Shown: piece by piece, positions 24,901 through 37,000 of the stretch
How the letters are laid out: the number at the start of each line of letters is the position of its first letter
How positions within the stretch are numbered: position 1 is the first letter of the stretch
From: Diprion similis
Taxonomy: Eukaryota > Arthropoda > Insecta > Hymenoptera > Diprionidae
NCBI RefSeq assembly: GCF_021155765.1
Contig: NC_060108.1
Span: forward strand, 26,003,025 to 26,067,024
DNA: 64,000 bases
Direction: 5' to 3'
Program-made: the position numbers and the translations under genes
Notes under the pieces: model-generated
Told to the model about the DNA's origin: nothing
Seen by the model: the letters and a program-made list of their open reading frames with translations, nothing else
Database searches by the model: none

Positions 24901-27900
24901 AAAGCGTTTACTACAGCGGCGTGCCGCAGATATCGCGTATTACTACACATGTACACGTAGGTATAAGCATGCATGTGATGCGGAGGTGAAATATATTGTG
25001 GAAACTAAAAGCCGTCCAGCGGTAGACGGGAGGACGATCCTCGGCCGCGTTGGTGCACTTTCTACAGTACCGGTTATATCGCGGCGAACAAAAAGAGAAA
25101 GAATATCGAGGAGAGAAAAATTCGCCTCACGTTGTATATATAGTCTATATTCTATTAGCCTATACACGGTACTGCGCATCGTGCTGCAGACGCTTCTATG
25201 CCTTTCGTTACGTCTATGTAGCGCGATGCGCAGACAGACACGGAGCGCTACACTCGCGGCACGTACGAGTCCTGCACATAGCGCACAACCGCGACTGAAC
25301 GAACCCTATTAGCATAAAGGAGAACGAAAATTACTCCGACGGATTGCGCAAATTGCCGATTTCTTTTCACCGTGCACATGTGTTCAACGGAAGGATCCGT
25401 GCTGCGAAAGAATTTTTTGTTAGAAACCGACGTGTTACGGTCATACACGTCGTAATTAACCCGTCTAGGCTACTCCAAATCCTTTCATTATACATACATT
25501 CACATATCTGATACATGGTGTACGAAATTACGTGGTTAGATTTCTGTAAACATGTTACGTGGAAGTATGAATCGATTTCTTCAGTACTCGTTCAAATTCT
25601 TCTCACATCAATTCTTGTCGATCAGTTTAGTAGAAGATTCTTCCCGACGGCCACTATAATCCATTGATCAAGATCTTTTTGGGTCTCTCATTGTTGTTAC
25701 AATCTTTGAGATTGTGGATTTGAAATGGTGCATGCAAAACGTTAGGTATCCCCAAATGTGCAGATAGTACATGCAGTCTTTAGAAAACTGCATTTACTAG
25801 AGTGACTCGAGGTGTTGACTTCAAATACAATATCCGAATAACAATATCGAAGCTACATGCACAGTGTATCTAATTCGCAAGCGATCTTAAAAATCGTTCG
25901 CACTTGATTAGATCAATTACTCCACTATTTCACACATTCATAATTTGTGAATTTAAATTCGAGATCACCTACGCGAAAAGCTTCCAACCTGCCAAATTTC
26001 ACCAAGAAATGCAAATGGAACACGACACTTTATTCCACTTCTTTTGCAAATAGGAGATGACTGTAAGGGATTGACGATAAAAATTGATCTCACTTGTCGA
26101 AACGCAGCATAATAACAGAGACGTTTTATTTGTTTGACAGGCGACAACGGCCACCGGATTCTTCGAGGTGCAGATTCTCTCGCTGACGAACAACAGGGGC
26201 ACCCTGGTCGACGGGAGGTGTTGCGGTGGAGGAACCGATGGCGGTGGTGGTGGAGGCGGCGGCGGTGGCGAAAACTGGGGTGGAGGTTATCCGGCCTGCG
26301 CGACGCCCTGCACAACGGCATTCTGGCTGTGCCTGAAGGAGTACCAGTCGAACGTGACGGCGATCGGTTCCTGCAGTTTCGGCAACGTCTCTAGTCAAGC
26401 TCTGGGCCAGAACACATTCACCCTAAGCGAGCCGGTCACCCTTCAGCTGCGCTTCACCTTCAGATGGACTGTAAGTACTCGGAAATGCTAATTACTCTTA
26501 TATCTCTCTTCTCGTGTCATTTTATGTGCTTTTTTTCTTTCACCTCTCTTCGACCCATATGTACAATATTTACTCCGGGTACCGCGGTAGCTGTTCTCTT
26601 TTCTCCGGACGCGTCCGCTCCGTTGAACTCTGACCTCTGACCCCTTCCCCACTGTCGACGATCCAGACTTTCGCGCTGCTCTGCCACCGGCTTGCTGTGT
26701 AACCCTCGCGGAAATACAAGATGCTGCATCATGCGCAACGCAACGCCCGTGTAACGCGACTCCAGGAACGTCGACGAACCCATGTTCTAATTGAGGGCTA
26801 ATTGGGGTTGCTGGACGGTGCCGCCGTGGCTTTAGCTTCCTTCGAGACGGGAACACGGCTGCGATCTGTGCATTCCGAGTCCCCGTGTCAGGAAGGCGAT
26901 TCACTGAAGTTCAAAGTGGAAATTTTTTATTTATTTATTTACACCTGGGAATGCCAAGGAACGAAAGCGATCCCCAAAAAAATTACTCTCAATAAGAAAA
27001 GTCGGGGAATTTTATTTCCGTAAACGATCTGGTGTCGCAATGCACCCTGATCACGTGAGAACTCTCATGCCGCCCACGGATGTAGACGGAAATTTAAAAA
27101 CGAGTTGCGGTATCGAGCGATGATGATTAAATTATAGAACTTGTCACCGACTGGTGTAAACAGCGCCTAGTTGCGACGGAAGAGCATGGGATTTATTTTC
27201 AAATTTACCGTACGCAGAGTGTACAAGCGGCGACTACATATTATAATCCAGAGAGAAAGAATACTCGTAGAAGATGTCCGAGTATAGGACTTGTGGAGAG
27301 ACCCTGAAGAGACTTGGTTCCGTGGCCGGGGGCTCGGGGGAGGCGAAGAGACGGCAGGCAGCGCGCATTAAATATTAAAGTACACATTGAAGATTATTTG
27401 AAGAGGTTTTGTGTTTGTATATTTCATAACTCGGCCGCGGTCCCCGAGTGGTCCTGGTACTCCCCTCGGCCCTTTCCACCGGGGCTCGAGGACCGAACTT
27501 CGCGGTGTTTATACACGCGAACCCTCAAATTGCTCCGGAGTTCCAAGAGGCCCCGAGGAGCGCCGAGAGCGGACCCCGAAAGGGTCGCTTACTTACGTAG
27601 CTCCTCCGCCTCCTTCACCTCCTCCGCTCCTTGTTCTTACACATATTCCTCCTCGGCCGCTGCTCGCCCAGTTAGCGTCTCACCGTCCGGAGTTAATCAA
27701 ATTATTAACGCGTCCCGGGCAACAATGATAATAATATGAGAAATATGGAAAGTAAACAGTGCATGCAGCCGTCTGCGCTGCGCTGCGCTGCGCTGACGAA
27801 GAGGCAACCGCGCGCCTTTCAGCTCGCCTGCAGCGGTAAGTGCCCACGAGCTCCAGAAGTCCGGGCAGCCTAACCATGCAGTGTTCGGGGGGTGGGATCA

Positions 27901-30900
27901 ACGCCGACGTCGCCGTCGGGGCGATAATGACCCGGATGCCTTCCTATCAGTCCTTCGCTATTGTATTGTATTTGTATTCTACATGTATATACACACTGCG
28001 AGAGCCAGTTTTGTTCAGCTGCGCGTTTTCCGCTCTCTGCAGATATCGCCGATGCTTGCAGGCGCGCTCTGCCTGACGCATCCTTGACTCGGACCCGCGC
28101 GCTGCTGTTCAGAGAAAGAGAAGGAGACGAAGCAGAGAAACCAAAACCTCTCTCGAACAAAGATCGCCTTGGCTAATCTCACGATCTGCGCTCCGGCTAA
28201 TTGGACAAACTTATATGGCGGGCCCGAAATCCCCGATCGGCAGAGCTGATCGGGGGTGATCGATGGCTTCCTCGCTGTAGTCGCGCTTATCGCGCTTTCG
28301 CGCTACGGAGAAACGAAGAATAGGTTGGTACTCGCCGATTCGGCCCTCATTCTGACGAAGCGCTCTTGAAAATGAGCTTTCCTTGACGCGCCAGAAACGC
28401 AGAGTGCGAAACGTCCGTGGTTTTCTATTAGTGAGAGGTCAATGGCCGTGCGATAACCACGAGCCAAACTGTAATATAATGTACCTAATACCTAGACCTC
28501 AACGATCAGGCATTTCATGAATGTGCACTGATGCGTGGCTAATATCGTCGCCTCTACGTATTATATCAATCACATGACGTCAGAAGGAGAGGGAAACACC
28601 GGTAGCGGGAAGGCATTACCATTATTATCGTTTAGGGGCGAACTGCACTTGCAGACTGTTCAGGCGTGTTTAGGCGTCTATGATTATTCGCAATCGAACT
28701 GTATACCTAACCGTGCATTACATGAGTATATCTGTCGAGAATCCGGCGTGCGACTGCAATCGCGCATCAGCAGCATCAGCAGCAGCGCATGGATAACCGA
28801 TTTACAAAAGGTGCATATAACGCAAACGAGCGCGAGATAGGATACGCATTAGCATAGAGTGGCGCGCGGGACAAGCCGAGGACCGGAGAACGAGTGAGAT
28901 GAAGAGGAAGGCAGGGGGCGGAGGGGCCCGCGGGCCCCGCGGGCCCCACGGGGACCGTACAGTGACTCAGGAGAGCCAACAGGTGTATGCCTGCATCTCT
29001 CTGAAACGTAGCCTGTGCGGTGCTGGGTGTGTTGACTTAATACATGAACGAGGCACGCACCCGCGTCTGGTGGATATGACTGCGGGTATACCTGTACGAT
29101 ATACACACATTGCCTCCGTATACCTGTAATACATACACCTCGCATGCATGTATACATACACCTGTATGACGGCGTATGTAAATTGAGGTAGAATGTCGCT
29201 TTGGTTTGGGCAATATCCAGCCTCGACGTGTGTGTGAACCAGCCTCGCGGACCGCATACCAAAGACTTTTTAGTTAGCTCTCGTCGGCCCTCCGGGTCCC
29301 TCGGTTTCGGCCTCTTCGGACCCCTCGGGCCCCGATGCGCAGCGCAGTGTTGCACCGGAGTCTCGGCAGCTCACCGTCTAGGTATATATTTAACACATGG
29401 ACGGAATGTCGCTTCTTACGCTCCTGCGCTTCAGGTATGGGCCCCCACAGCCGGTTACCTACCTACCTACTCCATCGGCCGCCCACTGCACTCCTCGGCG
29501 CAGCATCGCGGGATCCTCTTTGACCGAAGGAATCTTCTTTCATTGAAGGCACGGGAAAAAGGGGCAAAAAACATTCCTCGAAATCATTAATTACCGGCAA
29601 ATACTGCGACGGGGTGGCCCTGCCGAGATCAAATCTCGAGAAAAATAAACAAGGATCAAGTAATCACGAAATACGTTACAATTCGGGCAATCGACTTGTA
29701 CCTACGTGGTGTGCTTTTATCGTTTACAGCTTCGTTCGACTCTCAACCGTTAGATATGATTCTATTTTCGGTTAGGTGTTTCAAAGTTCACAAATTGATC
29801 ATGTTCTCGGGTCGATCGATGTGTTATACCAAAGTCAATATTTCTGACACGTACGTAAGTATGTATATACGTATACCTGCGTCATACGACGAAAAAAAGT
29901 GATGAAATCGTCGGAATTATTTCTCCAAGAACATCTTGTTGGTCTTGATCGTTTTACAATACTCAAAAAACGATCTATGTTTGATTTCCTTCTCATCACG
30001 CGCCGAGGTGAATTTGAATTTTTCTTAAAACCCAGTTGAGGAATAAAGTCGATTCCATTAGCGGCGATAAAAAAAACACACACACACACGCACGCATTCG
30101 AGTAAGAGAAAAAAAAAGTAGGAAAAAAAACGCCATTATGCCTACGCGACGTGTTCGGCGAGGAATAATATTAACGAATCGAGTGAGTGTGGCGAGGGAG
30201 TGTGGAGCGCTGTAAAGGCGTAAACTTGAAAAGAGGAATTAAGTCCACAACCACATTGAAGGCGAGCAGAGAACCCGCGTCAATCAAACCAGTGTACGCA
30301 TGCCCAACTGTAATAAATATAATTAATAGGAAGCACTTAGTGGGCGGATGGAAAAAAGAGAGAGAGAGAGAAAAAGAAAAAGACACAAGAGGCCAAAAAA
30401 AAAAAAAGACGGAAGAGAGAAAAATTCGGTTCTCGATCATCGTGCAGGATATAACGGCCATGTAAACTCTTAGATCTTACATCGGTCGATCCGACCGACA
30501 AAACCCTTCCATCGAAAGTCAATCCTCAAGGACAAACGTGATTAGATTTTGTCGCTCCATGCATCACCGAGACCGAAACTGACGCCCATTGTGCACTGAC
30601 AGACGCGGCTTAGCTACCGCATTGCGTTTCGAAGCACAGTGCACTATGTGCCGGGTACCCACGCCCACAGGTTGAAGCCAACACGAATACCTTCGCAGCA
30701 CGAAGCGACAGCGTTACCTACGCGCTTACGGTGAACAACGCGTCCTTTCCGCGAAACCTGGGACATGTCGAATGACACGTGAGACGACTGAACCTCCGGT
30801 TCCAGAGGCTTGTCGCATTGCTTGGAGGATCACGGTTGTGTGAACGCAACTTGTATCGGAAACCTAGAAATTTAAATCGGACCAACGATCGACTCGAAAC

Positions 30901-33900
30901 TTGACTGAAAACCGGTCTCTGTAAGCGTCGTCAATTCATGATGATCGATAAACTGAACGGTCCGAGATTTTGAGGTATCTATAGAATCACTTTGAATGAC
31001 CGAATCTGATATCTTTTTCCATTCGTCAAAGTCAACTCTAATGTTATCCAAGTCCGCACCGTTTGGGCCGAGAAAATGGTAACAACAGCTCCACGAACCG
31101 CATGCATCATGGCTGAAAATATTACCTGCGCGTAGTAGAGGAAGAGAGAGAGAGAGAGGGAGAGAGAAAGAAAAAAAAATAACCGAATCTAGTTTTCACG
31201 GTGTTCGGTCTGAGTAATGAGGTGTATCCCAGAGGCCGAGGTACCAAAAAAGCAATTTACATCTACGACATAATTTCGTTACTGTGCGAGTACGACGGCC
31301 ATAACTAGGGCTGTAAAATGGGATGACTTCGTTTTATTGATTCCTCTCATCGCAGCATCTCACCGCGAGAGATTGTCCTATACTAGATCGTTACAATTTC
31401 TTGTCGCGCATGCGATAGTCCCGCTTTTCTCCGTTATATTCAGACCGATACCACGCGATAGAGGATGAACAAGAAGGTTTTTACCGGTGATCACGACCGT
31501 GTGACGGCGGATCTATTCTATCGCTCACAGTTGTTTCATGATAATATTTCGAGCAACCGCATTTGAGACCGGAAGCCAGTTTTTTCACAGCGGCATAGAA
31601 TAAGACAACCCTTTTGAAGGGCCGTCCTGAAGGGAACTTTGGAGCACAGCTTGATCCTTTGTCCGAATCGCTCGCCGTAATTTGGTCTCTCGAAGCACTC
31701 GAGGATCTCAGCTGGAAGCCTTTATACGTCACGTTAAATAACCTAGCCCAACAGAATCCAACCTCACCTGGATATCTGACCAACCGACTCAGTGGCTAAT
31801 CCGAAAGCTCTGAAAGCAAAGTGGTCGATTTGGTTAAACGCAGGCTTCGCAGCGGCCGGACACCCGGTGATAAGAGCCTCGCATTGCCGTAACCCAGTGA
31901 ACAATTAATGCCTTCCTCTCGTTGCCGAGGCTAATTAACGCGTCGAGGACCTCCTGGCCGGCGAGCGCTCGGCCTCTCCGGGAAACAAAAAGCATTCCTG
32001 CAGGTTAGGGGAACCTGGGTTCAATCGTGAAGTCGCTAGGGCAGCGATTCTCGAGCCAAGGGATGGATCCGAACACGTGTGCCTATATTTATGTTTCTAC
32101 AAGGTGTGCATAAGACGCGGATGGAAAGAGGGAGAGAGAGAGAGAGAGAGAGTGAGAGAAAAAGACGGACAGAAGGAGAGCAGCGAGAGAAACGGAGAGG
32201 GAGAAGAAGACGATGAGCATCAAAGTGGCGGGCGTGGGAAAGAAGGCATCGAGCGAGCCACCAATTAACACCAATTAGCGTTCATATACTCTAGGTACCC
32301 CCGCCGAATGAACTTCACGTTTACCATCCTGCGAACACCATGCGCGAGCACTCCCGGAGCACCGTAACGTACGGGACCATCGTCCATACGATGGATGAAT
32401 GTATCATCCATTGTGTGTCGCGCACACGCAGGCTTGCTTAGTAATACCTAATTAATAGGAGTGGGCGATTCATACGTGAACGTCAGAGCCGAGGAGGAGC
32501 ACACCGCGTTCATTACCTAGCCGAAGAGATCGGCCGCCCCGAGTTAGGATCGCCTGGTGCGTCTATGAGGAGCGTCCGAAGTTCCTATGACGAGACTTGC
32601 GAAAACAGCTGCCAAGGTATCATCTCAGCCCGTGATTGCACCGACTACCTGTGATTGATAATTTCAATAAATTACCGATGTTTTCGCTCATTGAACGATC
32701 TTCGACTGCCATCTTTACCGCTTTCTACATTGGCTCGCGAGTTAGAGAGAAAGAGAGAGAGATAGAGGAGAAAGAAAGAGGGAGAGCTGGAGAGAGCCGG
32801 TCGCGTTGCATGATTGGAATTCATTTATTACATTAGGCAGCCGTCACTCACGTCTGCTGGATGGATCGGTTGGATTGGTGGTTTCAATCAGGTTCTCTCA
32901 ACTACGTCGAGCGTGCGGACGCAGCAGTGTCCACGCACTAACTAGGCGCACAGATGACCGTAGCGATAAGCCAATGGCCATCAGGAACCCTTTTAAATCA
33001 TAATTTTGAACATCTCGGGCGTACCGAATGCCCCTAATCCGTTTGCCTGGTCACGTATCCTCGCGCGCAGCTATTTCGCCATAACAAGTAGGTAGGCACA
33101 GTGGGTACACACGCGTGTACGATATAGGCAGGTAGATTCGCGAGCGAGTCGAGGCTGGGAACCGCGCGACGACTCTCAAAATCCAAACACCGCAGCGCTG
33201 GGTCTCTTATGCTAATTCATGTGATCGCTGTATTTACTGTTACATGCTTATATCCACGGAGAGCGGTACATACACGGATCGCGACTAAAAAGAGCAAAAA
33301 TTAGAAAATAAAAATAAGAAATGAATAAAAAAAAAAAAAGAATTCGCCACATGGTCAAGTGTGATAAAACTCCGGAAACAGCCGGTTCATGGCTCTATTT
33401 TACACTTTTCATTTTCTGCTTTCAGAGACAATTCACGTTGATCCTTCAGGCGAGAGACGAGGCTACTTTGGGTGTGATAGACGAGGCTAGCTACAGCGGC
33501 CTCGTCCTGCCCGGACCAGCGTGGCACACCTTGAACCATCAGGGTAGAAACGCCCATCTGGCTTACAGGGTGCGAGTCCAGTGCGCTGAGCACTATTACA
33601 ACGCGACGTGCACCAAGCTGTGCAGGCCGAGGGACGACAAGTTTGGGCATTACACTTGCGACGACAACGGAGACAAGGTTTGCATCCACGGATGGAAAGG
33701 CGCCAACTGCGAAACCGGTAAGTCCGACTGCCGGTCGACGCTCTGAGTAACTATACCTTGTACTTCCTCTACGGCTCAATTTCATTATACGTCTTGATTA
33801 CCGCGGGGCAGGTTGTTAATTGTTCTACCTATACAAAATCCCGATTGCGGCTCTGCCATTGCCAATGAAGGATGTGAGCACGGATGTTTTATTGATCGCG

Positions 33901-33968
33901 GTTTATAAACCATCTCTCGGTGAAAGTTGCACGCACTCGAGGAGTATCTGCCTTTCTTGTCAGCATAT

Positions 33969-34010
<42 letters not shown>

Positions 34011-37000
34011 GCGATGATGATAAAACTTGTTTGTATATGTTTGTATACGCAGCGCGTGTTGTGTCGTGTGTACGTACATACTCGGTATTGTATACATATG
34101 TACGTAGCTGATATATTATCTTGAACCGTCTTCCTTAATGGATGACGGCTAGACGCTTGTCATACGATGATACAAAGATAGCCACGATCACGCCAGATCT
34201 CGTCATACAATAGAGTACTCGTTAATCCAACAGCTCTCTCTTTGCCGGCTAATCGTTACTTCCGCCTTTGCATTTAATATCCAACGATGATGCACCTACA
34301 TGTACAATGTACATACATATACTGTACGGGGCCTCGGCCTTCTCTCAATTTCCATGCGGCTTGAATTTACATCTTCCGTCATTTCCTCATTGATTATATC
34401 AAGATTATACAATGCCGTTATTTTCCTTCCTCCCCTTCTTCCTTCCTCACTATACCTACAAACCATTTTTTCCTCCAATCAGCATCGTTTAACCTCCACG
34501 TATGATTACAGCGGTCTGTAAGGAGGGCTGTCATCCGGTTCACGGCCATTGCGACGTCAGCGGTGAGTGCAACTGCCGTCCAGGATGGCGGGGCGAGTAT
34601 TGCGACCAGTGTACCCCGTACCCGGGGTGCAAGCACGGCTACTGCAACGGCTCGAGTTGGCAGTGCATCTGCGACACAAATTGGGGTGGAATCCTCTGCG
34701 ACCAGGACTTGAACTACTGCGGCACTCACGAGCCTTGCCAGAACGGTGGAACGTGCGAAAACACAGCTCCGGATCAGTACCGATGCACGTGTCCGGACGG
34801 CTTTTCGGGACCGACGTGCGAGAAGGTGGACAACCCTTGCGCTTCGAATCCTTGCCTGAACGCGGCGACGTGTCGAGAGTCGGGGGAGACGGCACACTGC
34901 GAATGCATGCCAGGATACACCGGACCCTACTGCGGGACCGACATCGACGAGTGCGCTTCCCAGCCATGCCAGAACGGGGGGACCTGCGTCGACGGGAAGA
35001 ACGAGTTCGTCTGCAACTGTCCGTCGGCCTGGCAAGGGACGTTGTGTCAATTCGACGTCGACGAGTGTTCCCTGAAGGAGTCGCCCTGCAAGAACTCTGT
35101 GACCTGCGTCAACCTGGCCGGGGATTACAGGTGCCGATGTCAGAGCGGGTTCACGGGGAAGAACTGTACGCGGAACATTAACGATTGCGTCGGCCAGTGC
35201 CAGCACGGTGCTTTGTGCATCGACCTCGTCAACGACTATCACTGCTCGTGCACGCCCGGGTACTCGGGGAAGGACTGCGAGGTCGACATCGACGACTGCG
35301 CCTCGCAACCCTGCCAAAACGGAGGCGAGTGTCGCGACCTCGTGAACTCCTACGAGTGCGTATGCCCCGTAGGATTCACTGGCTATCAGTGCGAGATCGA
35401 TCGCGATCATTGCAGTCCAAATCCATGCAGGAACTCCGCACCCTGCTTCAACACCCAGGCCGACTACTACTGCCACTGCCCGGAACGATGGCAGGGAAAA
35501 AATTGCTCCGAACCCGCATCTCACAATCCTGACTTCAGCTTCACCGACGACGATCTTGGATGCGGAAGCGAGGGGGCGCCCTGCGGTGGTCGCGGAAAAT
35601 GCAGCGGCGGAAGGTGCACGTGTGATCCTGGGTACACCGGGCTTCATTGCCACGAGAATATCAACGACTGCAGAGGAAATCCTTGCCTGAATGGCAGCAC
35701 CTGCGTCGACCTTGTCAATTCATTTCAGTGCATATGCAGGGAGGGATGGACCGGTGATCTATGCGACCAAGGTGCGTTTTCTTTTCCTCTTTTCTCCTCA
35801 CATTTGGGTAGCGGTAAAATTCAATGGATGTTATATCGGTTCAGGTGAAATTCCACCAATCGACGATTGAACGCTGTGGTATATTCGGCTACAGCAACAA
35901 CAGCATGTAACCACCAACTTGTAATTATCTCCGTTTGACCGAGGTTTGTTTTCACATTTACAGATGTCGACGAGTGCGCAACCGCACCTTGTCGAAACAA
36001 CGGTACCTGCATAGACGGTCTCGCCGATTTCACATGCACGTGTCGCGGCGGCTGGAAGGGCAAGACGTGCGCGTTGCGGGGCGGTCACTGCGAGCCAGGA
36101 ACCTGCAGACACGGCGGTACGTGTCAGGACCGGGGTGACGGATTCACCTGCCACTGTCCCCCGGGTTGGGAGGGTGCGGCGTGCCACATAGCCGCGCCAG
36201 CCTGCGCCAGCAACCCCTGCGAGAACGGAGCGACCTGTGTGAACACAGCGGACGGCGGGTACCGATGCGTATGTAGGGAGGGGTTCGAGGGTCCGAACTG
36301 CAGGAGAGACATCGACAACTGTCAGCCCCTACCGTGCCAGAACGGGGGCCGATGCGTCGACGGTGTGAATTGGTTCAGGTGCGAATGCGCCCCGGGCTTC
36401 ACCGGTCCCGATTGCAGGATAAACGTCAACGAGTGCGCGAGCGACCCCTGCGTCGGCGGGGCGACCTGCATCGACGGCATCGCGAGCTACTCCTGCGTTT
36501 GCCCCCCTGGGAGGACCGGGGCCCAGTGCGAGGCGCGGACCCCCGGAGGACCCGGCTGCGTCGCCGCCAGTTGGGACGACTACTGCAACCTCTGCGAGTG
36601 CACGAACGGGAAAAATCAGTGCAGCAACGTCTGGTGCGGTCCTGGAAGTTGTCTGAACGGCACCTCGTGCCTGGCCCATGAAGTTTGCGTGCCCTCGCCT
36701 GGCGAGAGCTGTCTGGCACCGCCGTGCCCGGCTTGGGGCGAGTGTCGCCCGGTCGAGAGCGGGCGAAGGGTTGGCCCCCCAGCTCTTCCAGCACCCCCTT
36801 CCTGCTGGCCCGGCCAAGCGACCCCCGGTCCGACCTGCTCGAAACTGACCATCCTCCTAAGAAGAGACACCCTGGTGATTGGGACGTCTGTGGAGCTGCT
36901 CTGTCGCAGGCTGAGGCGGCTGCTCGCCGATCCACGACGCCCCCAATCCGTCGTCCTGCTCTGTGACCTGAAACCTGGTGACAACGACACCGTCGAGGTG

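Larger units (their letters stand above)
26471..33425 (+). other. Serrate intron 2 (about 7.0 kb)
   Basis: Lies between the MNNL-part exon and the exon carrying the DSL domain. The donor is GTAAGT; the acceptor follows a pyrimidine tract ending TTTCAG. It contains GA microsatellites (about 30357-30380, 31143-31168, 32131-32152), a GCGCT pentamer run (27774-27795), a G/C-only near-palindrome (28923-28948) and several short perfect inverted repeats (28231-28255, 32377-32411). No nested gene is recognised. Confidence 0.85.

Noticed and set aside
34418..35653. 411-codon - strand open frame
   Set aside because: It lies antisense to the EGF-repeat exon of Serrate; the GC-rich, period-biased coding strand leaves the opposite strand open.
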